A stretch of DNA of 62,162 bases from the IMG/VR virus record IMGVR_UViG_3300031576_000512, positions 1 through 62,162 of that record. One strand, 5' to 3'. A model generated the notes under the pieces. The model searched no databases. It was not told the DNA's origin and was given only the letters and a program-made list of their open reading frames with translations. The first letter of the stretch is position 1; each line of letters starts with the position of its first letter. Shown piece by piece: positions 1-9,238 of this stretch. Origin of the DNA: a virus. The translations under genes were made by a program, and so were the position numbers.

Positions 1-1
1 G

Positions 2-1015
2 CCGGGTGGACAAGATCCGAATGAGTATGTCTTCGATGCACAGCACGGCTGGCGGTCACGCTCGTGGTTGTCACAGCAACAGACTCGCGATCCGAATCCA
101 ATGACGGCTACTCAGCATCGAGAGTGGCATACGGCTACGTATCCACCACAACCTGATCAAGAGGGTGGAGGTGCGACGCCGTCGCCGACACCAGCGCCAG
201 AGCCGACACCAGCGCCAGAGCCGACACCAGCGCCGACACCAGCAGCTGCAGCGCCACAGCAGCCACGGATGCCAACCGTCATCCCACCGCACCTGTTGCG
301 CAACCCAAGATTCCGGCAGTTCATGCAGCAACACCAGGAGCAGCAGTTCATGAGCCAGACACCGGAGGGTCAGGCTTACCGGCAGTGGCAGGATCAGCGA
401 ACAGCGGCCCGACAGGCACCACAGCGGGCAGCACAAGAAGAGTTGCGTCTCAATCCTGAACTGGCTCGTCGACCAAACGAGCAAGGTGCAGCTGGCTTCC
501 AGGCATGGCAGGAGCGCCGACGTCAGCTTCGAGCTGGTGGTCTGCGCACAGCAGATCCAGCAACACAAACAGCTGCGACATCTGTTGCTAACCCGGCAGC
601 GCCGCCAACGACGACGCCGCCGTCGACCGGTGGAGCTACGCCACCAACCACAGGCGGTGCGACGCCGACACCGACGCCGCCACCGACGCCGCCACCGACC
701 ACGCCACCAGCGACTCCACCATCTGGCGGCAACCAAGGCAACTATGTTTGGATTGAAGGATATGGTTGGGGACCACCTGGAACGCCACCTGGAGGTCCGC
801 CTTCAGGCACAGGTGGGGCGACACCGCCAACGCCGCCAACGCCACCGACCACACCACCAACTCCACCAACTCCACCTGTGGTAAGTAACACAGGCAGTGG
901 CGGTGAGGGCACAGGTGGTGAAGGCACAGGCGGCGGTAACACGGGCGGTACGCCGGTGGTTGCAAGACCAACGCCGAACGCCGGACAAGGATCAAACCAG
1001 ACTCCATTCTCGTAA
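2..1015 (+). CDS. Proline-rich virion-like protein, C-terminal part (5'-truncated by window edge)
   Basis: The frame is open from base 2, so only the last 337 residues are visible. The N-terminal visible part has a PAPEPT tandem repeat. A charged Gln/Arg-rich helical segment follows (roughly residues 90-170), then a long Pro/Thr/Gly-rich tail containing the peptide YVWIEGYGWGPPG and Gly-Glu-Thr repeats. Composition and position beside other low-complexity proteins suggest a virion or scaffold-like role. No catalytic motif is seen and no family is recognised. Confidence 0.7.
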   Translation, partial: PGGQDPNEYVFDAQHGWRSRSWLSQQQTRDPNPMTATQHREWHTATYPPQPDQEGGGATPSPTPAPEPTPAPEPTPAPTPAAAAPQQPRMPTVIPPHLLRNPRFRQFMQQHQEQQFMSQTPEGQAYRQWQDQRTAARQAPQRAAQEELRLNPELARRPNEQGAAGFQAWQERRRQLRAGGLRTADPATQTAATSVANPAAPPTTTPPSTGGATPPTTGGATPTPTPPPTPPPTTPPATPPSGGNQGNYVWIEGYGWGPPGTPPGGPPSGTGGATPPTPPTPPTTPPTPPTPPVVSNTGSGGEGTGGEGTGGGNTGGTPVVARPTPNAGQGSNQTPFS

Positions 1016-1022
1016 TCGAATC

Positions 1023-1072
1023 TGGTATGATCAAAGTCATCTGACGAGTAAAAAAATACTCCGGAGGAGATC
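1023..1072 (+). promoter_or_regulatory. Extended -10 promoter plus leader palindrome
   Basis: TGGTATGAT at 1023-1031 fits an extended -10 element (TGnTATnAT); no good -35 is seen. The expected transcript would begin near 1037 and include GAGTA-A6-TACTC (1046-1061), a small hairpin directly before the Shine-Dalgarno CGGAGGAG of the gene at 1073. Confidence 0.55.
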
Positions 1073-2692
1073 ATGAAAGCAATCGACATCATTGGCCGTC
1101 TCGCTAAGACTGCCGCTGAAAAGCGAGCCCAAGGCTTCATGTATGGTGGCAACCCCTACGGTGGCTACGGCGGAGGCTACGGTGGTTACGGCATGGGTAT
1201 GAATCCGTACCTCGGCGGCATGGGCTACGGTCGCTTCGGCGGTGGCGGCTATGGTGGTGGCATGCCCATGATGGCTCAGAGCTTTGCCGGTCCAGGCGGC
1301 CGTGGCAGCTACTTCGGCATGGACCCACGCTTCGTCGACCCGCTGGTCCAGCACATGAACATGCAGAACGCGCTGCAGATGTACGGTGCTCCACGTGGTA
1401 TCGATGTCGGCTTGCAGGGAGCGCAGACTGGCGTTGAAAGTCAACGGCAGCAGAACCCAGCGCTTGAGTATGCACGCGCGACTGAAGGAGCTCTGACCGG
1501 GCATGCCATGCAAGATCCGACCTTCGTCGATCCACGTCAGACTCAACTCGCAGTTGAAGGCAACCGAGCAACTGCACAGTTGGAGCAACTTCGGACACGA
1601 CTTGCAGAAGCTCGGGCCACTGGTCGTGGCATCGAGCAGCGATACGCGCCTCAGCTAGCCGCACATCAAGCAGCAATCGCCGAGCTGCGTAGTGGCAGCG
1701 CTGGTCGAGGCAACCTCGAAGCGCGTGCTGCCGATAACGATCCGACTGCCATCCGGGCCATGCGTGATCTCATGGGCTGGACTGGCTCCGATGCAGAGAT
1801 TGCGAGACGAGCCGGCGCTGGCACGTTTCCTGGCTGGCAGATGCTTCGTCGCAACGTCGCTACGTATGGTGGTGAGGATGTCTCGCGAGCCATGTCTGCT
1901 CACCAGCAGATCGGAACCATCAATGAAGCGATGGCGCGCGAGCGGGCTGCAAACGAGGAGCTCGTCGCCGACCTCACTCGACAGCAGCAGGAGTTCGAGG
2001 GACAGCAAGTACAAGGACGGACGCAGTTGTCTGCCATCGAGCAGCGGCAGAACGACATTATGGCTGGGCGAGCTGGCGATGCTGCCACGCACTTGCGGAA
2101 TGCACGTGGCCAGGCAGGTTCTGTCACTGGGCAAGCAGGTCAAGCTGGTGTGAGTGCCCTTAACCCACAATCTCAGCCCGGTGCGATCCGTCCACCGGGA
2201 CCGCCTGCAGCTGCACCATTGCCGCCGGCACCGGCAACCGGGGCACCGACCCCAACACCACCGCCTCCGCAGCGGGTGCTACCGCCAGCACCAAGGCCAG
2301 TCGTAACTCCTCCGGCTGGCCCAACTGGTCCGTCCAAGCATGCGTCTATCCGTCGGCCGCTCAACATGCTTGAGTTGGCGGACGTCGCAGCCAGAGTTCA
2401 CCTTGAGAAGAGAGCTGCATTGCCAGGCTTCACACCAGGCGCCATGACCAACACCGGACTGGGCAGAAAGATCGTGGCGACGCCCGATCTGTTCGAGAAG
2501 ATGCGTAGGTCGGTGCTGCCATCGGTCGCCAAGACTGTGGCTCCACGGCCTGACATGACAAGTGTAATGCAGTCCTTGGGTCTGTCGGGCATGCCAACCT
2601 CACTCGCTCACTTGCCGGTTGAGTCAGCGGTTGGTATGGGTGTAACTGCCGAACAGCATGCAGCATTGCGAAAGGCCCTCGGCTTGGGTTAA
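1073..2692 (+). CDS. Gly/Tyr-rich, coiled-coil, Pro-rich virion-like protein (539 aa)
   Basis: The start is set by a strong GGAGGA site. The N-terminus (GRLAKTAAEKRAQG) is an amphipathic helix ending in a KRA motif that recurs in other proteins here. A Gly/Tyr/Met-rich stretch (about residues 22-75) follows, then a helical, coiled-coil-prone centre (about 120-345) and a Pro-rich linker (360-415). The C-terminal domain opens with a second copy of the motif (LEKRAALPG). Probably a structural or scaffold protein; no homologous family is recognised. Confidence 0.75.
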   Translation: MKAIDIIGRLAKTAAEKRAQGFMYGGNPYGGYGGGYGGYGMGMNPYLGGMGYGRFGGGGYGGGMPMMAQSFAGPGGRGSYFGMDPRFVDPLVQHMNMQNALQMYGAPRGIDVGLQGAQTGVESQRQQNPALEYARATEGALTGHAMQDPTFVDPRQTQLAVEGNRATAQLEQLRTRLAEARATGRGIEQRYAPQLAAHQAAIAELRSGSAGRGNLEARAADNDPTAIRAMRDLMGWTGSDAEIARRAGAGTFPGWQMLRRNVATYGGEDVSRAMSAHQQIGTINEAMARERAANEELVADLTRQQQEFEGQQVQGRTQLSAIEQRQNDIMAGRAGDAATHLRNARGQAGSVTGQAGQAGVSALNPQSQPGAIRPPGPPAAAPLPPAPATGAPTPTPPPPQRVLPPAPRPVVTPPAGPTGPSKHASIRRPLNMLELADVAARVHLEKRAALPGFTPGAMTNTGLGRKIVATPDLFEKMRRSVLPSVAKTVAPRPDMTSVMQSLGLSGMPTSLAHLPVESAVGMGVTAEQHAALRKALGLG

Positions 2693-2732
2693 TGTCCGGA
2701 TACGCTGCACCTTCGCCCTGAACGGAGGTGTG

Positions 2733-2924
2733 ATGAACCGCAAGTTCAGGTGTTCCAAGACCAACAAACTTTGTCACAAGGAGTTCTACAACGCGATTCG
2801 ACATCTCAAGCGGCAGACCCGCAAGAACCTGGAAGGTGTCGATCAGATGAGGTGTTTCAAGTGTAGGCATTGCGGCTACTGGCACATCGGTCATTGTCGG
2901 CCGGTGGTTGCACAGACCATCTAA
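2733..2924 (+). CDS. Small zinc-finger protein (63 aa)
   Basis: The ATG at 2733 follows GGAGG with good spacing. The protein is basic and carries Cys/His pairs (FKCRHCGYWHIGHC plus upstream CSKTNKLC) typical of a small zinc-binding domain that could contact nucleic acid. No specific family is recognised. Confidence 0.65.
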   Translation: MNRKFRCSKTNKLCHKEFYNAIRHLKRQTRKNLEGVDQMRCFKCRHCGYWHIGHCRPVVAQTI

Positions 2925-2965
2925 GAGAAGTAGAGTGCAAGTCGTCACTTGAAAGGAGCATGCAC

Positions 2966-3097
2966 ATGACCAACGAAGAACTCATCGCTCACCTGCAGCA
3001 GGTTCAGGCAAAGATTCAGCAACAAAAGGAGGCCGAGCAAGAGATCGCAGCCTGGCTATGTGAGCTTCGTGAAGCAATCGATCATACTGGTTGTTGA
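2966..3097 (+). CDS. Small helical protein (43 aa)
   Basis: The ATG at 2966 is preferred over the one at 2960, because AAAGGAG lies six bases upstream of the former and abuts the latter. The product is one amphipathic Gln/Glu-rich helix with a C-terminal Cys. It sits just before tRNA-Thr. Function unknown. Confidence 0.5.
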   Translation: MTNEELIAHLQQVQAKIQQQKEAEQEIAAWLCELREAIDHTGC

Positions 3098-3107
3098 GAC
3101 CCATGAA

Positions 3108-3179
3108 GCCGGTGTGGCTGAGCGGCTAAGTTCCGGTTTTGTAAACCGGCCCAGGTCGGTTCGACTCCGACCGCCGGCT
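3108..3179 (+). tRNA. tRNA-Thr (anticodon TGT)
   Basis: All arms are present: acceptor GCCGGTG/CGCCGGC, a three-pair D stem, anticodon stem CCGGT/ACCGG with loop TTTGTAA (anticodon 3140-3142), and T arm GTCGG-TTCGACT-CCGAC. It is 72 nt and CCA is not encoded. A UGU tRNA decodes ACA/ACN threonine codons. Confidence 0.9.
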
Positions 3180-3193
3180 CTACGAGGTAAGTC

Positions 3194-5326
3194 ATGAAGA
3201 AGCGAGCTCTTGCTGAAGAACTGGCCGGCGGATGGGAAGGGCTGAGGCAGCATCCCATCGCCGGCACTGCATTGGGCATCGGCTCGTTCTTCCCTGTCGC
3301 CGGCAGTGCTATCTCTGCCGGTGACATGATGCAGAACCTCTATCGTGGCAACATGGCCAGCGCTGGCCTCAACGCTGTCGGTGTAGCAGCGGGTATGCTC
3401 CCCGGTGGTAAGGTGCTGACCAATCTGGCATCCAAGGGTCGACTTGGACAGGCAGCAGCCAAAGCGGCTCCCTACCTCGCACCCATTCCCGGCAAGATGC
3501 CGACCATCCCTCAGTTCTTCAGCGCTCCACTTGCTTCAGCAGCCGCAAGCATGGCCGATCAGTCCTTGCAGGCAGAACGGCCGACCTACCAGAAACAAAT
3601 GAGAGAACAGGAGAGGATGATGAGAGACTTCAACGAATGGCGGCAACACAAGGCCACTCTTCAGGCCCTCGGTCAGCAGCCTCAAGTCAAGGAGGGGCAG
3701 GCACCAACTACAGCCGATATGGCCGGAAGATTGTGGGACATCACTCGTGGTGCGAGCCCGTACCTGGCTGCTGGGATCGCCGGCGGACATATGCTGCCGT
3801 CTTACTACAAGGATGACATGCCGGGCGTGATGCGTGGTGCCTTGACCGGCGGCGGGGCCTTCGGAGGCACCGTCGGCGGTTTCATGGGTGGCGGTCTTGG
3901 TGGTGCATCACTTGGCCGTCTGCTTGCTATGAGATACGGACTCAACCCCTCAAATGCAGCGCTGGTCGGCGGCGGCATCGGTGGCGTGCTTGGCGGCATT
4001 GGCGGTCATGCAGCTGGTCGACATGCTGTCGGTGCGCTCATGGGTAATGAGGAAGAAAACCCACGGCAGTTGAAGTTCGGCAGCGACAAGTCAGCAGCCC
4101 AAGTTGAATTGACCCCCGAAGAGTATGCACAGATCATCGAAAACCAGAAGCCTAGCCTTACTTATGGCGCTGGAATGGGTGGCATGCTTGGCGCCGCTGT
4201 GGGAGGAGATCTGGCAAACCGAGCAAGGCAGCCGACGAGAAACATTGCCGCTAGCATGCTTGGTGGTGGACTTGCTGGTGCTGGAGTTGGCCTTGGCATT
4301 CAAGGTCTGCGTCGTCTGTTATGGCGCAATCGAGGCGGGAATCCCATCCAAATAAAGTTCGGCAGCAACAAGTCAGCCGACTTTGGTCAAGCGTGGGACC
4401 AGGAAGTTGCGTCTCCATTCCGCAGGGGCATGACTGCAGTCAGCGACGTAGCACGAAACAAGATCGTCGATCCTATTGCTGGCCACTTGTCACCATCTGC
4501 AGCAGTTATGGGTCGTCATGGTTTCCCGTTGGCTCGCATCAAGCCAAGTCTTGGTGTTCGAGCTGCGCACGGTTTGGGACAGGCATCAAGATGGATGGGG
4601 AAGAACCCGGTTGCAAGCGGCAGCATGGCTACGGCTGCTGTTGCTATCCCTAGCCTGCTGGCCTTGCGTGCAATAACAGGTGGCAGTTCACAGCCACAAG
4701 CTGAAGCAGGGCCATCGGGCCCGAACGGCTACGAGGAGGAAGAGGAGAAGCAGGCGGCCAAGAACCCACAGCAGCGGGCGAAAGGTGCCATCAAACGAGA
4801 GATGAGTCAAGCCCAGCAAGCTGGTTACAGTGCTTTTGACCCACGAGCAAGGCAGAAAGCCCTCGATGCCGGTCGTAGCCGTCGTCGTGGCGCCGCACCA
4901 GTCGAACCACCTGCTGCGGCTGCGCCATTGATCGAACCATCACTTGCCGCAGCGGCTTCGCCGCCTCCGCCGACTGCAGCACCGGCTTTGCCTCCACCGA
5001 AGCCCATGCCCGACTTGTTCATCCCAACACTCACAGAAAACGTCTTCGAGCGGCAGCGCAAGTCGCTGGGCCTGGGTGCTGACGCTGCTGCCGCTGCAAT
5101 GAGGCCACCAACAGGTCTGGAAGCGCCACCTCCTCTCAGTGCGTGGGGAAGGGTTAGAGCTCATCCAATGGTCAACCGCATCGGCTCCTTCGCTGCATCG
5201 CCAAGAGGTCAAGCTGCCATCCTCGGCACTCTTGCTCTCGGTGGTGCAGGTGCATACTGGGCAGGCAGACGCAATCGCAAGAAAGAAGACACACAAGCCG
5301 AGCAAGAAATGGCTCAGGCTGGTTAA
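3194..5326 (+). CDS. Glycine-zipper hydrophobic virion-like protein (710 aa)
   Basis: The start follows GAGGTAAGTC. Several Gly/Ala-rich hydrophobic blocks (about residues 20-90, 190-290, 325-375 and 650-690) look like glycine-zipper membrane-insertion segments. Acidic or polar linkers separate them and carry the repeated phrases KFGSDKSA, KFGSNKSA and EEEEEKQAAK. A Pro-rich stretch precedes the last hydrophobic segment. The architecture resembles phage ejection or inner-capsid proteins, but no catalytic motif or known family is recognised. Confidence 0.75.
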   Translation: MKKRALAEELAGGWEGLRQHPIAGTALGIGSFFPVAGSAISAGDMMQNLYRGNMASAGLNAVGVAAGMLPGGKVLTNLASKGRLGQAAAKAAPYLAPIPGKMPTIPQFFSAPLASAAASMADQSLQAERPTYQKQMREQERMMRDFNEWRQHKATLQALGQQPQVKEGQAPTTADMAGRLWDITRGASPYLAAGIAGGHMLPSYYKDDMPGVMRGALTGGGAFGGTVGGFMGGGLGGASLGRLLAMRYGLNPSNAALVGGGIGGVLGGIGGHAAGRHAVGALMGNEEENPRQLKFGSDKSAAQVELTPEEYAQIIENQKPSLTYGAGMGGMLGAAVGGDLANRARQPTRNIAASMLGGGLAGAGVGLGIQGLRRLLWRNRGGNPIQIKFGSNKSADFGQAWDQEVASPFRRGMTAVSDVARNKIVDPIAGHLSPSAAVMGRHGFPLARIKPSLGVRAAHGLGQASRWMGKNPVASGSMATAAVAIPSLLALRAITGGSSQPQAEAGPSGPNGYEEEEEKQAAKNPQQRAKGAIKREMSQAQQAGYSAFDPRARQKALDAGRSRRRGAAPVEPPAAAAPLIEPSLAAAASPPPPTAAPALPPPKPMPDLFIPTLTENVFERQRKSLGLGADAAAAAMRPPTGLEAPPPLSAWGRVRAHPMVNRIGSFAASPRGQAAILGTLALGGAGAYWAGRRNRKKEDTQAEQEMAQAG

Positions 5327-5590
5327 GCAACGGCAGGTAAGAGGTCTCGCTTGTGGCGACCCTGGTAGCTCACAAGAGCAACTTTTGGCCAGGGGGCATC
5401 GGTGGGGCCTGGTCGACGAAAGTCGACTGGACGTTGGCCTGGTAAGGGTCACAGAACCTCGTCCCGGGTGTCATCGTGCCGCCGTCCCTACAGAACCAGG
5501 CTGGTCCTGCGGCAACGATCGAGGCCGAACCCCAAGGCGCGACTGGAGCAATCCTAACCGGCAGGGGTGTGACACTCAGCTTGCTGTTTT
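5327..5590 (+). ncRNA. Possible structured RNA or long leader (no gene, ~265 nt)
   Basis: No convincing reading frame occupies this gap. GACCCT (5358-5363) pairs with AGGGTC (5445-5450) and encloses GCTC-ACAA-GAGC and the stem GTCGAC-GAAA-GTCGAC (5412-5427) capped by a GNRA tetraloop. No terminator separates it from the gene at 5602, so it could be a leader or a processed RNA. Family not recognised. Confidence 0.4.
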
Positions 5591-5601
5591 GGAGGAGAGA
5601 C

Positions 5602-6114
5602 ATGACCAAGATGATCTTGTGCTGCTTGATGAGTACATTTTTACTCACCGCTCAAGTCATCGCCGAAGTCAAGATCCTGGTCAAGCATCGCGTGGCGAAC
5701 CAATCGCCTGGATACTGTGTGTGGTGCTCGCTTGATACGTGGGGCAATCACACCAAGAACAAACAGCTCATCGGATTGACAGCATATTATGTTGAACATG
5801 ACAGACGAGCCATCAGCGGCAGGCCAGAGACAATCAATCGACAGCTCAGCATCCTTGGTGTGAAGTACGAGCATCGGCTGCCTGGAAAGAAAGACTTCGA
5901 CTTCGTGAAGCAGCACGTCCAGGCCGGTCGTGCTGTTATGGCAGACGTGAGGGATTATCCACGAGTCGGCGATCTCCATGCCATCCTCATCGTCGATGCT
6001 ACGGACGAGAGTGTCCGGTTCATCGACAGTAACGACATTGAGTGGGATTGGTTGTACAAGACGACAACCTTCAAGCAGCAATGGACAGGGTGGGCAGTGG
6101 TGATCCTCGACTAG
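5602..6114 (+). CDS. Secreted C39/papain-like cysteine peptidase-like protein
   Basis: The ATG at 5602 follows GGAGGAG. The N-terminus (about 21 residues, MILCCLMSTFLL core) is a signal peptide or membrane anchor. The 170-residue product shows Cys39 in SPGYCVWCSL, His126 in GDLHAILIVDA and Asp142 in RFIDSND. This Cys/His/Asp order matches C39-like peptidases. It is followed 26 bp later by another such protein, so they may act together on peptide substrates. Ends in TAG. The peptidase call is by motif order only. Confidence 0.6.
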   Translation: MTKMILCCLMSTFLLTAQVIAEVKILVKHRVANQSPGYCVWCSLDTWGNHTKNKQLIGLTAYYVEHDRRAISGRPETINRQLSILGVKYEHRLPGKKDFDFVKQHVQAGRAVMADVRDYPRVGDLHAILIVDATDESVRFIDSNDIEWDWLYKTTTFKQQWTGWAVVILD

Positions 6115-6140
6115 CCTCAGCCAAAGGAGGTGGCCGTGCG

Positions 6141-6599
6141 ATGCGCTACCAACAAGTTGGCTGGTCCTGCGGCGCCGCTGCAGTTGTCAATACGCTGAGG
6201 GCGTTCGGCAGGAGAGTGGCTGAGAGCTGTGTGCGAACGCACGCTGGCACCAACAAAACAGGTACAGAAAATACTGGCATCCTGGCATCTTTGAGGGCAT
6301 TCGGCCTTGCTGGTGTTGAATACAACGGTACATCGAAGAATCACGCATGGCGTTGGCTGCAAGGAGCATTGCTGCAAGGGTCAGTCGTCATCCTCAGTGT
6401 TGACAGATGGACGCACTGGGTCACTTGCATTGGCTTGGTCGGCGACCGTGTAATCCTGATTGACTCGACCAACGCTATTGCCAACAAGCGGGAGAATGGC
6501 ATCCACGTTATCCCCAAGGAGAAACTGATCCGCCGATGGCACCATGCCAAGCAATCGGATGAGTATTCGCTCTACGCGATCTGCGCCAGTAAGGGTTGA
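6141..6599 (+). CDS. C39-like cysteine peptidase (152 aa)
   Basis: The ATG at 6141 lies ten bases after AAAGGAGG. Cys10 in GWSCGAAAVVNTLRAFG, His92 in DRWTHWVTC and Asp108 in ILIDSTN give the C39 catalytic triad in the right order and spacing. The length equals a bare peptidase domain, with no transporter attached. There is no signal peptide, unlike the preceding gene. Likely a proteolytic or peptidoglycan-peptide-cleaving domain; the substrate is unknown. Confidence 0.7.
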   Translation: MRYQQVGWSCGAAAVVNTLRAFGRRVAESCVRTHAGTNKTGTENTGILASLRAFGLAGVEYNGTSKNHAWRWLQGALLQGSVVILSVDRWTHWVTCIGLVGDRVILIDSTNAIANKRENGIHVIPKEKLIRRWHHAKQSDEYSLYAICASKG

Positions 6600-6630
6600 A
6601 GTAGGGTATCATCTACGGGAGGGATAAAAC

Positions 6631-6921
6631 ATGGTCAAACGCAAACTGATCACTCGCCTGGCGTGGACGCAAAAAGGTGTCAGCAAGTTCGAGTCCCTCA
6701 TCAACGAGCACATGTTGAGAGGATGGGAACCAGTCGTCATCGAGATCGACAAGAAGGGCTTCCGGATCATCTGCTTCGCCTTGCTGGCGATGCCAACGCA
6801 ATGCGACTGTGAATGCAGTTGTTGTACTGGAGAAGCACAGCACGATGAAGACTGCAAGTGTGCCTGTGATTGCTGCTTGATGCACTCGAATCAGTGCGTC
6901 AAGGAGCCCAAGGAGGATTGA
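6631..6921 (+). CDS. Small Cys-rich protein (96 aa)
   Basis: The start follows GGGAGGG. The first half is an alpha/beta stretch. The second half packs Cys residues (CDCECSCC...CKCACDCC), suggesting metal or Fe-S binding. Upstream lies a short inverted repeat GTAG...CTAC (6601-6615). No family recognised. Confidence 0.6.
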   Translation: MVKRKLITRLAWTQKGVSKFESLINEHMLRGWEPVVIEIDKKGFRIICFALLAMPTQCDCECSCCTGEAQHDEDCKCACDCCLMHSNQCVKEPKED

Positions 6922-6923
6922 AA

Positions 6924-9131
6924 ATGAACATGGATGTTCTGGCCGATGCTCTCGCACGTCACACCTTACAGAAGCAAGGTATCGGGCCGGCCGCTCTGAT
7001 TCCACTGGCTGCAAAGGCTGGCGGTGGTCTGCTTGCTGCTGGTAAGGCTACTCTACCTTGGCTTGGCATGGGTGGCGCCATGGCGGCCGGCGACATCGGT
7101 ATCCGTAAGATGCTAGAGCCAGGCCAGCAAGATCCACAAGGCCCACAAGGTCCAGGCGGTACTGGCGCCGGCATGGATCAACCTGCTGCGGGGCCGTGCG
7201 GCCCAGGACATGGTTCGACCAGCGGAATGCTGGGTGGTCCCAAGGGCGGTCCGCCTGACTTTGGCAACGCTCATAGTCGTGATCGTGCCGATCCTGATAT
7301 TGGTCAGGATGATTCACAGCGTCATCCAATAGCCGGCTTCAAGCTGGCCGAGGCTGCTGCTCTTCTCACGTTCCGCAAGCGAGCTCAAGGTCCAAATCCA
7401 GATCCTTACCCATATGGACATGCCTTTCGCAGTGCTGCCGAGGACATCCCCGGGCTCATCAACACGCCACTCAATGCTCTTGCTTACGGTGGACTCGGTG
7501 CCCTCAGCGGCCTAGCGCTCGGTCGTTCTCCCGGTCATGGTGCTATGATTGGTGCTGGCATGGGTGCAGGTGCAGGACTTGGTGCCACACTGGGTGGAAC
7601 AGCTGGTTATGCGTTATCTCCACTTGCTGCAGTCATAGCACAGCGTTACGGCATGGACCCACGGAAGGCAATTGGCATGTCAACACGACTTGGTCTGGTT
7701 GGCGGCGGCCTCACTGGTGCGTATCTTGGCGGCAGAGCTGGTTACCGTGCTGGTAAAGCCAAGCCAAGTGAAAAACCAGAGGAGAAGCAGTCATTTGCCA
7801 AGGCAGCCATCTACGGCATTGCCGACGTTGGCGATCCAGGCTTCGCAGGGCTCCAGGAAGGCGTCTGGCATGGTCGAGATGCCCTGCAGTCCCTACGTGG
7901 CGGTCAAGTCGGCCAGGCGGGCCGACAGGGCCTCCAAGCAGCCAGGCACACGGCATCTGGCCTCGGGGAAGCTGGCGTTGCTGGCGCTCGTCGTGCCGGT
8001 GGAGCCATCGGCTCAGGTGTCCAGCGAGCTGGTGGTGCTATCGGTGGAGGTATTCAGCGGGCTGGTCGTGCCATGTCTGGCCGTCCCGGCTTGACGGCTG
8101 CTCTTGCAGCAGGCGTGCCTTTGGCTCTCGGTGCTGGCTATGCAGCTCTCGGTGGCGGCAGCAAGCCAACAGAAGGTCCGCAAGGCAAGCACGACGATGA
8201 GAAGCAGAGTCATGTCAAAGGTGCAGCAGCCATCATGAGCAACAACTTGCTGGATGTCCTGGCCTTCAACGTAGAGATGACCGATCGGAAGTTTGCCAAG
8301 CGCGCCCAGGGGCCAATGGCGCCACCGGCGACGCCAGCACCACAACCTGGACAAGCTGGCTTCAGACCGCCACCACCGCAACTGCCGTCTCAATTGCCTA
8401 GCATGGCGGGCATTCAGGCTTCGAGATCGCAACAGCCGGCAGCGCCGGCATCTTCGGCACCGTTTTACATGGCAGCGCCTGCTGCAGCACCGCCACGAAC
8501 TTCACCACCGGCAGCGCCGGCATCTTCGGCACCGCCGGCGCCAAGTCAACCAGGTGGATTCACTCTCGGCGGCGGTAGTAGGCCGTCAGCACCGGCACCA
8601 TCAGCGCCGCAAACAAGGCCAGCAGGTGGATCTATTGGCGGCAGAGGCAAACATGACAAGTCCGCTTCGAGCAACCTGCTGAACGTTTTGGCCAGCAACA
8701 TGAAGAAGGCCGAACGGAGGGCCGGCCTCGTCCCTTTTGCTAAGTTTGCCGTGAATGGCACGGCAGGTGGATTCAATCCAGAGGCTCAGTTGGTTCATCG
8801 TATTGAGCATCCGGCTGGTTCTTTGGGTGCTCAATTGTTCGGTGCCTCTCGTGGCGGTAGCCCTACATCTGGCGGGCCACCAGGGGCTGCTCGTCCGGGG
8901 CCCGGACCTACGACCCCTCTTCCGGCGCCGGAACCGGCCAGTGGACTGCCTGGAACTGCCAGGCCCGGCTTAGCAGCGCCCAGCGCGCCTCCGGGAACCG
9001 CCAGACCCGGCCCGACACCGCCCCCAGCGCCACCACCCACTGCACAGCCAGAGGAAAGACCAGCCATCAAGCCGACAGGCGGCTTCACCATCGGTGGTGG
9101 ACCAAAGAAGTTGATTGATATGGGTGTGTAA
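6924..9131 (+). CDS. Large modular Gly/Pro-rich virion-like protein (735 aa)
   Basis: The ATG at 6924 follows AAGGAGG. The protein alternates glycine-zipper hydrophobic blocks (about residues 20-55 and 180-275) with Pro-rich linkers. It contains at least four copies of an amphipathic helix plus K-R/Q-A motif: residues 1-20, LLTFRKRAQGP, DRKFAKRAQGP, and SNLLNVLASNMKKAERRAG. Two linkers share an EKQS phrase. The repeat pattern suggests several proteolytic products or membrane-active modules. Likely structural or ejected; no enzyme signature. Confidence 0.75.
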   Translation: MNMDVLADALARHTLQKQGIGPAALIPLAAKAGGGLLAAGKATLPWLGMGGAMAAGDIGIRKMLEPGQQDPQGPQGPGGTGAGMDQPAAGPCGPGHGSTSGMLGGPKGGPPDFGNAHSRDRADPDIGQDDSQRHPIAGFKLAEAAALLTFRKRAQGPNPDPYPYGHAFRSAAEDIPGLINTPLNALAYGGLGALSGLALGRSPGHGAMIGAGMGAGAGLGATLGGTAGYALSPLAAVIAQRYGMDPRKAIGMSTRLGLVGGGLTGAYLGGRAGYRAGKAKPSEKPEEKQSFAKAAIYGIADVGDPGFAGLQEGVWHGRDALQSLRGGQVGQAGRQGLQAARHTASGLGEAGVAGARRAGGAIGSGVQRAGGAIGGGIQRAGRAMSGRPGLTAALAAGVPLALGAGYAALGGGSKPTEGPQGKHDDEKQSHVKGAAAIMSNNLLDVLAFNVEMTDRKFAKRAQGPMAPPATPAPQPGQAGFRPPPPQLPSQLPSMAGIQASRSQQPAAPASSAPFYMAAPAAAPPRTSPPAAPASSAPPAPSQPGGFTLGGGSRPSAPAPSAPQTRPAGGSIGGRGKHDKSASSNLLNVLASNMKKAERRAGLVPFAKFAVNGTAGGFNPEAQLVHRIEHPAGSLGAQLFGASRGGSPTSGGPPGAARPGPGPTTPLPAPEPASGLPGTARPGLAAPSAPPGTARPGPTPPPAPPPTAQPEERPAIKPTGGFTIGGGPKKLIDMGV

Positions 9132-9154
9132 CGTAGAACATCTTCTTTACGGGT

Positions 9155-9178
9155 AGGTCGCCACAGGCGACCTTTTCC
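9155..9178 (+). terminator. Rho-independent terminator
   Basis: AGGTCGCC-ACA-GGCGACCT forms an eight-pair stem ending in a T run (9173-9176), 24 bp after the stop of the 735-residue protein. Confidence 0.8.
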
Positions 9179-9207
9179 TGTTTGCACTTGCAAATAGGCG
9201 CGAATCC

Positions 9208-9221
9208 AGTAAAGATTTACT
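9208..9221 (+). promoter_or_regulatory. AGTAAA-GAT-TTACT leader palindrome
   Basis: This member of the recurring GAGTA/TACTC family lies just before the Shine-Dalgarno (GAGGAG) of the SpoVG gene. Its role is unknown: promoter of the phage polymerase, or an RNA hairpin. Confidence 0.45.
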
Positions 9222-9238
9222 CCAGTGAGGAGACAACC

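Noticed and set aside
178-250. Short tandem repeat as CRISPR or minisatellite
   Set aside because: The repeat is the codon-level echo of a PAPEPT protein repeat in a continuing frame, with no spacers.
71-1152. Long minus-strand frames opposite the Pro/Gly-rich genes
   Set aside because: They are Arg/Trp/Gly-rich mirror translations of repetitive plus-strand codons, without ribosome-binding sites; the same holds for minus-strand frames throughout the window.
5630-5647. TGAGTA...TACTCA inside the gene at 5602
   Set aside because: It lies downstream of the well-supported start codon within the signal peptide, so it is not in the usual position of the element, although a later start cannot be excluded.
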